6,942 nt of DNA from Methanosarcinaceae archaeon (GCA_020793555.1 DQIO01000197.1:1-6942); one strand, 5' to 3'. Numbered from the stretch's first letter, positions 1-6,403 are shown. The notes: generated by a model not told the origin, from the letters alone. Program-made: numbers and translations.

Positions 1-32
1 ACAAGAAAAGCACACTTGAAAATCTCAACCGC

Positions 33-776
33 TCATTTTTTTATTGCAGAGACAAATTCCTCGATCTTTGACTTTGCATCCTTTGTCTCTTCAACAATGG
101 TACCTGTCACGATCATGTCAGCACCTGCCATGGCACTAGCCTTAGCTGTTGCAGCATCTCGAATGCCGCCTCCGATAATTAGCATGTTGTCAACAAGTGC
201 GTGTTTGACCATACCGATCATCTTTGGATTGATTGGTTTGTCTGCACCCGAACCTGCTTCAAGATACGTGTAATGCATACCCATGTATTTACCGGCAAGA
301 GCATAAGCTGTGGCAATTTCAGGCTTTTTCTGTGGGATTAGCTTTGCGTCGCCTACCCATCCGACAGTTCCGCCCGGCTCGACAATAAGGTACGCCATTG
401 ATATGGTCTCAAGCCCGTATTTATAGACAAGTGGTGCCCCCATCGCCTGATTGGTGGTAATATAATTCACATCGCGTGAATTTAACAGGCTCATGAAAAA
501 AATGGCATCGGCATGCACACTTACACCGCTTGCATTGCCGGGAAAAAGTATTGTAGGCTTATCAGTCTGCTCTTTAATCTTAAGCAAAGTCTGATCTAAC
601 AATACACCACCAGCCCCTGTCGAGCCCCCGACAATAATAGCATCCGTGCCCCCCTCTGATACTGCGAGAGCAATCTCGCCAGCCTCATCCGGGGACTGTG
701 ATGCCGGATCAAGAAGAGTCAAGTGAACTGTACCTTCACGTTTTACAATATCATTCAGGTACTCTTCCACTTGCAT
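33..776 (-). CDS. Geranylgeranylglyceryl phosphate synthase (GGGPS)
   Basis: This prenyltransferase joins geranylgeranyl diphosphate to sn-glycerol-1-phosphate and makes the first ether bond of archaeal membrane lipids. It acts in the cytosol or at the membrane face. The 247-aa protein has the usual length and the TIM-barrel motifs of the PcrB/GGGPS family: HLTLLDP at residues 18-24, GGSTG at 50-54, FPGN at 78-81, YLEAGSGA at 171-178, the phosphate-binding IGGGIRD at 201-207, and GADMIVTGT at 218-226. The start is an ATG 8 bases beyond the stop codon of the L40e gene; a GGCGGCTGATC stretch overlapping that stop can serve as ribosome binding site. The two genes are therefore almost certainly co-transcribed. 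No truncation or frameshift is seen. The related bacterial heptaprenylglyceryl phosphate synthase is an unlikely alternative given the archaeal context. Confidence 0.96.
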   Translation of the reverse strand: MQVEEYLNDIVKREGTVHLTLLDPASQSPDEAGEIALAVSEGGTDAIIVGGSTGAGGVLLDQTLLKIKEQTDKPTILFPGNASGVSVHADAIFFMSLLNSRDVNYITTNQAMGAPLVYKYGLETISMAYLIVEPGGTVGWVGDAKLIPQKKPEIATAYALAGKYMGMHYTYLEAGSGADKPINPKMIGMVKHALVDNMLIIGGGIRDAATAKASAMAGADMIVTGTIVEETKDAKSKIEEFVSAIKK

Positions 777-784
777 GAATTAGA

Positions 785-934
785 TCAGCCGCCTCTTACT
801 TCCTTAGATTTTGTGCGTAAGTTCTTGTAACCGCATTTTCTGCAACGTGTTGCTCTAACAGCATTTCGTGCATTGCATCTCATACATATCTTTTTATTAA
901 GAATTCTGTTCTCTGCTTCTGGAAATCTTGCCAT
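785..934 (-). CDS. rpl40e: 50S ribosomal protein L40e
   Basis: This is a small zinc-ribbon protein of the large ribosomal subunit. The 49-residue product starts [10 protein letters not shown] and carries two CXXC pairs, C17/C20 (in ICMRC) and C31/C34 (in CRKC), in a very basic chain, as expected for archaeal L40e. It starts at an ATG preceded by AGGTGAG at 938-944, a good match to the archaeal anti-Shine-Dalgarno sequence with 3 bases between motif and start. It is the first gene of a two-gene operon with GGGP synthase, whose start lies 8 bases after its stop. It is short enough to be missed by length-filtered gene finding. I see no damage. Confidence 0.95.
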   Translation of the reverse strand: MARFPEAENRILNKKICMRCNARNAVRATRCRKCGYKNLRTKSKEVRGG

Positions 935-937
935 GTT

Positions 938-944
938 CTCACCT
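938..944 (-). promoter_or_regulatory. Ribosome binding site of the L40e gene
   Basis: On the minus strand this reads AGGTGAG and lies just upstream of the L40e ATG. It is complementary to the archaeal 16S rRNA tail and fixes the start of this very short gene. Confidence 0.7.
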
Positions 945-973
945 GATAACAATGATATTATTATGATATAATC

Positions 974-986
974 TATTAAATAAAGT
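974..986 (-). promoter_or_regulatory. Probable TATA box of the L40e-GGGPS operon
   Basis: On the minus strand this reads CTTTATTTAATA, an AT-rich TATA-like stretch about 40-50 bases upstream of the L40e start. It would give a 5' leader of roughly 15-25 bases containing the ribosome binding site. The surrounding DNA is AT-rich throughout, so the exact box is uncertain. Confidence 0.4.
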
Positions 987-1068
987 ACTATTGGCTCGCT
1001 ACATACATTTCAAAACATATAACGGTTTTGGAACTACACAAAGGCCGTTGGCGGCAAAAAAACTAAAT

Positions 1069-1080
1069 ACTGTAAACAGT
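1069..1080. promoter_or_regulatory. Perfect dyad ACTGT-AA-ACAGT abutting the cytochrome TATA box
   Basis: Two 5-base arms are separated by two bases and sit directly against the TATA box, where the BRE and transcription factor B would bind. A dimeric regulator bound here would compete with or assist initiation. The regulator is unknown and no second copy was seen in the window. Confidence 0.35.
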
Positions 1081-1090
1081 TATAAATATT
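1081..1090 (+). promoter_or_regulatory. TATA box of the multiheme cytochrome gene
   Basis: TATAAATATT lies about 70 bases upstream of the cytochrome start. This places transcription initiation near 1107-1112 and gives a leader of about 40 bases that ends in the GATGAGGG ribosome binding site at 1136-1143. Confidence 0.6.
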
Positions 1091-1151
1091 ATATATCATC
1101 TATTATAATGTAATCATCGATTCGATAAAATTACAGATGAGGGAAACAACA

Positions 1152-2282
1152 ATGAAACTAATTAAGAATATCGCTATTTTAGTAATGGTTGCGATTCTGT
1201 CATTATCGGTTGCAACCAATGCTCTTGCAGAGGAAGAAACAGTGCTCATATCGGAAGATTCCCAGCCCGATTTTGAGGGCTGTGAAGGTTGTCATCCAGA
1301 AATTGCTGCGAACTTTGCCACATCGCTTCATTACAACGCCTATGGAATGAAGGGCGAGTATGAACGAGGGGCTGCAGGACACTATGGGATTGATATGGAC
1401 ATATTCTACGAAGAAGCTAACTGCTCCAGTTGCCATGCCACCACCTGCACAAAGTGCCATCAGGGATATATAGCTGTGATGGGACATGGCGATGAGACTG
1501 TCGGAATAACCATGGATACGTGTGACCCATGTCATTTAAAAAAGCAAACCTCGACTTTTATAGGAGATATGCCAATGCACAGTGCCGAGGGACCTCATGC
1601 TGACATCCACTATGAGAAAGGACTCACCTGCATGGACTGTCATTCTGTAGAAGAGATCCATGGTGATGGTAACATCTATGATCACCAGATGCAAGCGGTA
1701 ACGACAGCGTGCGAGGATTGTCATATAAGTCCTGGAAAAGTGGTCAAGGATATGAATGTTACACAATACTCACTGGAGATATCCGCACATGAAATCCACG
1801 ACGGAACACTCGATTGTGCAGCATGTCATGCCGGATGGTTCACAACATGCGTGAACTGTCATCTGGATACCAGAAAAGCCGCCGGCGGCATAGTAACAGA
1901 TGAGTTTTATCTTGCTGTAGCAAGCGATGGTCTGATAAAGCCATTCCTCAAGATGTCTACCAGTTATGGTAATGAAACCCACACAGGATATGGAGAGTGG
2001 ATGCCTCATACGATAACTGCTGATGCAAAGGACTGTGCATTCTGTCATGAGAACAGGGAAGTGCTCTGTGAAGGATGCGAAGGTCAGATGATGGGAGACG
2101 GTGGTTCATTCATACCACAGGATACGATAGACCGGATAATCGGTGCACACATCACAACCACGCCAGAAGACACTGAACCAACAGCTACTGAACCAACGAC
2201 CACAGAAGGAACGCCCGGTTTTGGGTTCTTAGTTGCCTTTGTAGGACTGCTATCGGCAGTAATGTTGTTCAAGCGACACTGA
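1152..2282 (+). CDS. Secreted nine-haem c-type cytochrome with PGF-CTERM surface anchor
   Basis: This is a multiheme cytochrome predicted to work outside the cell membrane in electron transfer. I chose the ATG at 1152 (376 aa) over the in-frame ATG at 1137 because GATGAGGG at 1136-1143 is well spaced for it and the protein then opens with a textbook signal peptide, residues 1-26, ending ALA before EEE. Nine CXXCH haem sites begin at residues 44, 91, 99, 124, 160, 187, 222, 233 and 295. A tenth, CEGCE at 306-310, has lost its histidine. Other histidines are plentiful enough for bis-His ligation. After the haem domain comes a Thr/Pro/Glu-rich linker (about 335-354), then PGF, a hydrophobic helix and KRH at the C-terminus. 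That is the archaeosortase A (PGF-CTERM) signal, which implies cleavage and attachment to the membrane or S-layer. The gene is monocistronic, with its own promoter and terminator. It could serve extracellular electron transfer as in ANME archaea, or a role like MmcA of Methanosarcina; the partner is unknown. Confidence 0.9.
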   Translation: MKLIKNIAILVMVAILSLSVATNALAEEETVLISEDSQPDFEGCEGCHPEIAANFATSLHYNAYGMKGEYERGAAGHYGIDMDIFYEEANCSSCHATTCTKCHQGYIAVMGHGDETVGITMDTCDPCHLKKQTSTFIGDMPMHSAEGPHADIHYEKGLTCMDCHSVEEIHGDGNIYDHQMQAVTTACEDCHISPGKVVKDMNVTQYSLEISAHEIHDGTLDCAACHAGWFTTCVNCHLDTRKAAGGIVTDEFYLAVASDGLIKPFLKMSTSYGNETHTGYGEWMPHTITADAKDCAFCHENREVLCEGCEGQMMGDGGSFIPQDTIDRIIGAHITTTPEDTEPTATEPTTTEGTPGFGFLVAFVGLLSAVMLFKRH

Positions 2283-2303
2283 TAACCGAACAATTGTGAA
2301 AAG

Positions 2304-2341
2304 GATGTGTGCCTGCACACATCTTTATTTTATTTTTTTTT
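2304..2341 (+). terminator. Hairpin plus T-tract terminator after the cytochrome gene
   Basis: GATGTGTGC at 2304-2312 pairs perfectly with GCACACATC at 2315-2323. It is followed by a T-rich stretch to 2341 with a run of nine T. It lies 21 bases after the cytochrome stop codon. Archaeal termination mainly needs the T-tract; the stem may also protect the mRNA 3' end. Confidence 0.8.
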
Positions 2342-2608
2342 ATGTTGCTTGCGCAATTTATTTATCTTATGGTATGACCCAAAACCTGCCTGAGAACATC
2401 TTAAACCTGATCATAAAGGCTTTGAGACTCAGGAAACACACAGACTGGAAAATTTGACGAATTGTAATTGCATAACTTAACGGCTTTGTGTAAAAAATCG
2501 AATTATAATCCCAACATCCTTTTTTACACATGAGCGACTTTCTAAACAAAGCCAGAACTAAACAAAACTGCGTGCAATCGCAAAATCACAAACTTACCAA
2601 AAACATGA
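2342..2608. other. Gene-free spacer upstream of glnA
   Basis: No convincing gene lies here. A 60-codon minus-strand reading frame (2367-2549) has no recognisable motif, begins inside an inverted repeat and has no good ribosome binding site. The notable contents are the 72-bp inverted-repeat element (2482-2553), a small CCTGAG/CTCAGG dyad (2389-2394 and 2428-2433), and a TGCG-N6-CGCA dyad (2569-2582) upstream of the glnA promoter. Confidence 0.6.
2482..2553. mobile_element. 72-bp inverted-repeat element, MITE-like or collapsed IS5-type ends
   Basis: The first 19 bases (2482-2500) and the reverse complement of the last 19 (2535-2553) match at 16 of 19 positions; both begin GGCTTTGT. The minus-strand end, GGCTTTGTTTAGAAAGTCG, resembles the terminal repeats of IS903-group (IS5 family) insertion sequences as I remember them (GGCTTTGTTGAATAAATC). 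The 34 bases between the arms cannot encode a transposase. It may be a non-autonomous element or the two ends of an IS after internal deletion. The flanks AACTTAAC (2474-2481) and AACTAAAC (2556-2563) are alike but offset by two bases on the right, so a target-site duplication is not established. Confidence 0.45.
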
Positions 2609-2619
2609 TATATTTAAAA
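2609..2619 (+). promoter_or_regulatory. Probable TATA box of glnA
   Basis: TATATTTAAAA lies about 80 bases upstream of the glnA start, placing initiation near 2636-2642 and giving a leader of about 55 bases. I saw no GGTA-N6-TACC or GGAA-N6-TTCC nitrogen-repressor (NrpR) operator of the kinds known from methanogens near it. Confidence 0.45.
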
Positions 2620-2684
2620 ATATGATTGTTAGCATTAAGTGATGGCAATTATTTTATACTACAAAAAATATGAGCAAATTATGC

Positions 2685-2691
2685 AGGCGAT
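2685..2691 (+). promoter_or_regulatory. Ribosome binding site of glnA
   Basis: AGGCGAT differs by one base from the ideal AGGTGAT and stands three bases before the ATG at 2695, supporting that start. Confidence 0.5.
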
Positions 2692-2694
2692 TTA

Positions 2695-4029
2695 ATGAAA
2701 ATCAACACGAAAGAAGAAGCACTCAAATCGATTGAAGAGCACAATGTGAAATTTATCCGACTTCAATTCACAGATATACAGGGTGTTGTGAAAGATGTTG
2801 AGATTCCAGTAACACAGATCGAAAAAGCACTGGACAGTGGCATATCATTTGATGGTTCATCCGTAGAAGGTTTTGTCAGGATTGACGAATCTGACATGGT
2901 ATTAAAGCCCGACGTTTCATCATTCGCGATCTTACCGTGGAACAAAGAAAAGGGAGTAGTAGCCCGAGTTATATGTGATGTCTATACCCCTGATGGCAAA
3001 CCGTTTGTAGGTGATCCTCGATACGTGCTTAAAAAAGTCATAAAGCAAGCACAAGAGATGGGTTATTCACTCAATGTAGGACCTGAACTGGAATTCTTTT
3101 TATTCGAAATCGACAACGGTAAAGCAACCACAATTCCACACGATTTTGGAAGGTATTTTGAGTTCGCACCTGCAGACCTTGCAGAAGATATCAGGCGTGA
3201 TATCGTGCTTACGCTTACCAGCCTAGGGTTTGATATTGAAGCATCGCACCATGAAGTTGCATTCGGACAACATGAGATCGACTTTAAGTATGGCGATGCC
3301 CTTGCAACAGCAGATAATGTAATGACTTTCAGGTACGTAACCCGAACTATTGCAAAACTCAATGGTCTTCATGCTACATTTATGCCAAAACCAATATTCG
3401 GAGAGAACGGATCCGGCATGCATGTTAACCTGTCACTATCAAATATAGATACAAGCGATAATGTATTTTATGATCCTGAGGGTGTCATGCAAATAAGTGA
3501 TACTACACGGTATTTCATCGGCGGAATACTCAAGCATATCAAATCAATAACTGCGATATCCAACCCTCTTGTAAATTCATACAAGCGGCTTGTACCAGGT
3601 TATGAGGCACCGGTCAATATTGCATGGTCAGGAGCAAACAGGAGTTCTTTGATACGCATACCTGCAGCCCGTGGAAATAGCACCCGCGTAGAACTTAGAA
3701 ACCCTGACCCGTCATGTAACCCATATCTTACATTTGCAGCAATTCTTGCAGCAGGAATCGACGGTATCAAGAACAAGATCGACCCCGGAAATCCTGTTGA
3801 TGTGAATATATTTGAGTTAAATGCTGCAGAGCGAGATGATATGAGAATTGGCAGTCTTCCAAACACTTTGAAAGATGCTACCTATTACCTTTCTAAAAAT
3901 GAAATGCTAAAAGAAGCTCTTGGCTCTCATGTGCATGATAATATCATACGACTTGCAAAAGCCGAGTGGGATGCATACAGAGTCCAGGTGCATGATTGGG
4001 AAATACAAAGGTATTTGAACACGATTTAG
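2695..4029 (+). CDS. glnA: Glutamine synthetase, type I-alpha
   Basis: This enzyme condenses ammonium with glutamate using ATP and is the main entry of nitrogen into metabolism; it forms a cytosolic dodecamer. The 444-aa length fits the GSI-alpha subtype. Visible landmarks are the N-terminal DGSSVEGF (53-60), metal and substrate residues in GPELEFFLF (129-137) and HHEVAFGQHEID (185-196), the ATP-site NGSGMHVNLSL (238-248), the flap segment NPLVNSYKRLVPGYEAP (290-306) with Glu304, and the arginine loop RIPAARG (321-327) with STRVELR (329-335). Arg62, which in the Bacillus enzyme mediates glutamine feedback inhibition, is conserved. The 25-residue insertion and adenylylation tyrosine of GSI-beta are absent. 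Control is therefore likely by feedback and perhaps PII-like proteins rather than adenylylation. The gene stands alone and converges on cobT 103 bases downstream. Confidence 0.97.
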   Translation: MKINTKEEALKSIEEHNVKFIRLQFTDIQGVVKDVEIPVTQIEKALDSGISFDGSSVEGFVRIDESDMVLKPDVSSFAILPWNKEKGVVARVICDVYTPDGKPFVGDPRYVLKKVIKQAQEMGYSLNVGPELEFFLFEIDNGKATTIPHDFGRYFEFAPADLAEDIRRDIVLTLTSLGFDIEASHHEVAFGQHEIDFKYGDALATADNVMTFRYVTRTIAKLNGLHATFMPKPIFGENGSGMHVNLSLSNIDTSDNVFYDPEGVMQISDTTRYFIGGILKHIKSITAISNPLVNSYKRLVPGYEAPVNIAWSGANRSSLIRIPAARGNSTRVELRNPDPSCNPYLTFAAILAAGIDGIKNKIDPGNPVDVNIFELNAAERDDMRIGSLPNTLKDATYYLSKNEMLKEALGSHVHDNIIRLAKAEWDAYRVQVHDWEIQRYLNTI

Positions 4030-4048
4030 ACACTGTCCAAACGTGTCT
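4028..4048 (+). terminator. Weak hairpin at the end of glnA
   Basis: AGACAC (4028-4033) overlapping the stop codon pairs with GTGTCT (4043-4048) across a 9-base loop. No T-tract follows, so termination here is doubtful; it may just be a 3'-end structure in the convergent spacer. Confidence 0.25.
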
Positions 4049-4132
4049 GGATCGAATATTGGAATCGCATTACAAAAATCAATGAACAGGATTGACATGA
4101 TATAGTAGGCTCAAAACCAATGTTATGCAAAT

Positions 4133-5179
4133 TCAAATAGACACCCACTGACAAAGCTCATCATATATCTTTTCAACCTCAAGCCGCAACTCTTCCTGCG
4201 ACACACCATGCATTTGCGCAAGATACATTGCACCACCGGCACCTACGCCTTCTTTTACGTCCCCTGCTTCGTATCTTTGAAGGCCGGGTCTATGTGATGC
4301 GCCAAAACCCGGGTCTGCCGCATATACTGACACTCCAAGTTCATCGACCAATTCACCAAAGTTTGCACTTGCATCATCAACAACATATTTTGTTGTAGCA
4401 ATCGAAATGTTATCTGTATTGATACCAAGATGTTTGATAACAGCAAAAACAGCTGCCATCTGGGTTCCACCCGCAAGCACGACCTCTGTATCCTCGACCC
4501 CAAATACAATTCCTGCAACCGCCGCCATCATTGGATCACCAAGACATGTAATCGCATGCAACGGATCGTCACGAAGACTTCCAAATTGAACCCCGGATGC
4601 ATCCATCCCATCTTTGACAATCTTTCTTTTTAGATCAAGTGGATTGGAACACGAACTGCTACTGACATTTCCATCATATCCAAGAGCATTTAACACACCC
4701 ATAGCAGTTGTTGTGCCGCCAGGTATGCTCTCTCCAATGACAAGATGGTTAGTCCGATGCCTTATATCGCTGCCAAGTTTTTGCGCGCGTTCAAATATAC
4801 CTTCCACGTCATAAACTGCGACAGGTTTTCGAATGTCATATCCGGGCTTTGCCATAAGATCGACAAAATCAATGTTGGGAACCACTTTTAACCCTGCATT
4901 TACAAATATGTGCGGGATACCTGTAAGATTTAGGACTGCACGTGAGATTATTGCCGGTGTTGGTGTGTTATATGGCGGTGTGATCGGCAGAACCGGTACA
5001 CTGACAATGTTTCCGATCTCAACAATTTCCGCATCACCTGCCGGTGTATAATCCGTAAACTCAGGGCTCTTGCCAGCCGCAGATATTTTTGGAATATAAG
5101 CAGTCGCCGTATTTGAGAGTACGAACAAGAACAGTGGTTTTTCAGGTACATGCGCACGTACAGGAGTTACCCAGTTCAT
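4133..5179 (-). CDS. cobT: Nicotinate-nucleotide phosphoribosyltransferase, archaeal CobT family
   Basis: This enzyme uses nicotinate mononucleotide to phosphoribosylate the lower-ligand base of cobamides, giving the alpha-ribotide used in nucleotide-loop assembly of B12-type cofactors. The 348-aa protein fits the archaeal CobT family (formerly UPF0284, TIGR00303) rather than the shorter-motif bacterial branch. Motifs in order are [12 protein letters not shown] (148-159), [10 protein letters not shown] (214-223), [10 protein letters not shown] (235-244), ATTKYVVDD (261-269) and KEGVGAGGA (309-317). Glu310 sits where the catalytic base of Salmonella CobT lies. I chose the ATG at 5179; a GTG at 5188 would add three residues, with GGTGA only three bases before it, and cannot be excluded. 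A cobyric acid synthase remnant ends 57 bases beyond that GTG on the same strand, suggesting a former cobalamin operon. Methanogenic and methane-oxidising archaea need corrinoids for methyl transfer. Confidence 0.9.
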   Translation of the reverse strand: MNWVTPVRAHVPEKPLFLFVLSNTATAYIPKISAAGKSPEFTDYTPAGDAEIVEIGNIVSVPVLPITPPYNTPTPAIISRAVLNLTGIPHIFVNAGLKVVPNIDFVDLMAKPGYDIRKPVAVYDVEGIFERAQKLGSDIRHRTNHLVIGESIPGGTTTAMGVLNALGYDGNVSSSSCSNPLDLKRKIVKDGMDASGVQFGSLRDDPLHAITCLGDPMMAAVAGIVFGVEDTEVVLAGGTQMAAVFAVIKHLGINTDNISIATTKYVVDDASANFGELVDELGVSVYAADPGFGASHRPGLQRYEAGDVKEGVGAGGAMYLAQMHGVSQEELRLEVEKIYDELCQWVSI

Positions 5180-5203
5180 ATTTATCACTTGTCACCGTTT
5201 TTA

Positions 5204-5213
5204 CTTATATATG
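5204..5213 (-). promoter_or_regulatory. Candidate TATA box of cobT
   Basis: On the minus strand TATATAAG sits 25-30 bases upstream of the cobT start codons, so transcripts would be nearly leaderless. A second AT-rich stretch, AAAATAAAT at 5221-5229, would instead give a ~20-base leader containing GGTGA. The sequence does not decide between them. Confidence 0.35.
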
Positions 5214-5245
5214 TGTATTCATTTATTTTGATGGAAGACAAATAA

Positions 5246-5671
5246 TCAATCAAATCCTATGATCTCACAAACCCGCTCCATATAGACATTTTTACGAACC
5301 ACACCGGCAAGTTCCTCGTACGCATCCAATTCAGAAGCTGCCACTTGCGGCACATACTTAATTCCATTCTTCTCATGTAAATACGACATTAGCGCATGCC
5401 GAATATTCTCATTATCAAACAATCCGTGCAGGTATGTTCCGATCACAAGTCCTGACTCATCTGTGCACCCTTCATCTCCAAAGACCGGCACGCACGATTT
5501 AGTTGGCTCCATGTGAATTTCGTAACCTGATATCGTCTTGCTTCTAATGGATTTAAGGATTGCGCCGCTACCCGTTACAGTCTTGACCACCAATGCCGCT
5601 TTGTTTGAAATCGTGGAGGTCAATGATCGTGTTCTTATTGGGATTAGCTCATCAAAAATACCGCAAAATTG
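5246..5671 (-). pseudogene. cbiP: Cobyric acid synthase (CbiP/CobQ), C-terminal fragment
   Basis: Cobyric acid synthase amidates adenosylcobyrinic acid a,c-diamide using glutamine. Only about 141 codons of the roughly 480-500-residue enzyme remain, from the end of the glutaminase domain to the C-terminus. Recognisable pieces are LIPIRTRSL, KTVTGSGAIL, SGYEIHM, SGLVIGTYLHGLFDNENIRH (holding the glutaminase histidine), and VRKNVYMERVCEIIGFD before the TGA. The ATP-binding domain and the nucleophilic-cysteine GICGG region are gone. The frame is closed upstream by TAA at 5672-5674, and no ATG or ribosome binding site precedes the fragment; a TTG at 5623 is the only plausible start and would still give an inactive protein. 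The usual HMG is HME here, another sign of relaxed selection. It lies just upstream of cobT in the same direction. Two more fragments of the gene lie at 6533-6637 and 6770-6898. Confidence 0.85.
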
Positions 5672-5713
5672 TTAAAACATGACATATCCACAGAAAATAT
5701 AAATACAACGAAA

Positions 5714-5722
5714 TTTATAAAT
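5714..5722 (+). promoter_or_regulatory. TATA box of the methyltransferase gene
   Basis: TTTATAAAT stands about 55 bases before the ATG at 5775, placing initiation near 5740-5746 and giving a leader of about 30 bases. A second box-like run, AATATAAATAC at 5696-5706, is an alternative. Confidence 0.5.
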
Positions 5723-5774
5723 GTCATCAAGAATGATAATATGCAGATTCGATTACCTGCGGTAAGTGAGTAAT

Positions 5775-6335
5775 ATGAAAGATAATAATAAGCATGTATG
5801 CCCTGTTGAAGAAGCCAATGTCCTTGATAATTTTTTCAGGAAATTGGTCCAGAATCCAAAGAATATCTTAAAACATTATGTCAAAGAGGGCATGACTGTC
5901 TTAGATATAGGATGCGGTCCCGGGTTTTTTTCAGTAGGGATGGCTGGTATGGTCAGTACATCGGGTAAAGTGATCGCTGTAGACTTGCAGCAAGGAATGC
6001 TTGATAAAATCAAGAATAAAATCGAAGGAACAGAAATTGAAAATATAATTGAGCTACATAAATGTGAAGATGATAGAATAGGTATTTCAACAAAAGTTGA
6101 TTTTGTTTTGGCTTTTTATATGGTCCATGAGGTTCCTGATAAGGATAAGTTCTTAAAAGAAATATACTCAATACTAAAACCTGATGGAACTTTATTTATC
6201 GTAGAGCCATCATTCCATGTTTCAAAAAAAGCATTTGAAGAAACTGTGAACCGGGCAGATTCCATAGGATTTAGTCAAATAAAAAAACCGAAAATAATTT
6301 TAAGCAGGGCAGTGGTTTTCATAAAACACACATAA
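5775..6335 (+). CDS. Class I SAM-dependent methyltransferase, substrate unknown
   Basis: A 186-aa soluble Rossmann-fold methyltransferase. Motif I is VLDIGCGPG (42-50), motif II is AVDLQQGML (68-76) with the acidic residue that binds the SAM ribose, motif IV region is FVLAFYMVHEVPD (110-122), and LKPDGTLFIVEP (134-145) is the post-IV strand and turn. Two conserved-looking cysteine patches, HVCPVEEA (7-14) and HKCEDDRIG (95-103), lie outside the SAM motifs and may shape the substrate or metal site. I prefer the ATG at 5775 because GTGAG stands four bases before it; an in-frame GTG at 5766 would use up that motif. The stop codon falls in the first unit of an 11-bp tandem repeat, so the last residues IKHT are repeat-encoded. 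The gene sits between fragments of cobyric acid synthase, but nothing shows a role in cobalamin synthesis. It has no membrane segment and the substrate cannot be predicted. Confidence 0.85.
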   Translation: MKDNNKHVCPVEEANVLDNFFRKLVQNPKNILKHYVKEGMTVLDIGCGPGFFSVGMAGMVSTSGKVIAVDLQQGMLDKIKNKIEGTEIENIIELHKCEDDRIGISTKVDFVLAFYMVHEVPDKDKFLKEIYSILKPDGTLFIVEPSFHVSKKAFEETVNRADSIGFSQIKKPKIILSRAVVFIKHT

Positions 6336-6403
6336 AACACACATAAAACACACATAAAACACACATAAAACACACATAAAACACACATAAAACACACATA
6401 AAA
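6321..6403. repeat. Perfect 11-bp tandem repeat (ATAAAACACAC)x7 plus partial unit
   Basis: Seven identical, contiguous copies of ATAAAACACAC run from 6321 to 6397, followed by ATAAAA at 6398-6403 before the pattern breaks. The first unit supplies the methyltransferase stop (TAA at 6333-6335), so copy-number change would not alter the protein. The 11-base period shifts frame with each unit. Perfect identity suggests recent slippage expansion. There is no dyad or spacer structure, so it is neither a CRISPR array nor an iteron set of the usual kind. Confidence 0.97.

Noticed and set aside
1137..1151. Upstream in-frame ATG for the cytochrome
   Set aside because: The ATG at 1152 has a well-placed GATGAGGG and yields a standard signal peptide directly; the earlier ATG overlaps that ribosome binding site.
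2367..2549. 60-codon minus-strand reading frame in the spacer before glnA
   Set aside because: It starts inside an inverted-repeat arm, has no recognisable motif or good ribosome binding site, and is more likely chance or IS debris.
2620..2650. Imperfect dyad ATTG...CAAT after the glnA TATA box
   Set aside because: Only the outer four bases pair cleanly and the inner positions mismatch; it is expected by chance in AT-rich DNA.
4255..5157. Several open frames overlapping cobT on both strands
   Set aside because: They are shadows of the intact cobT coding sequence and show no family resemblance of their own.
6321..6403. CRISPR array or replication-origin iterons
   Set aside because: The units are contiguous 11-mers without spacers and with no dyad, no cas or rep/cdc6 gene nearby.
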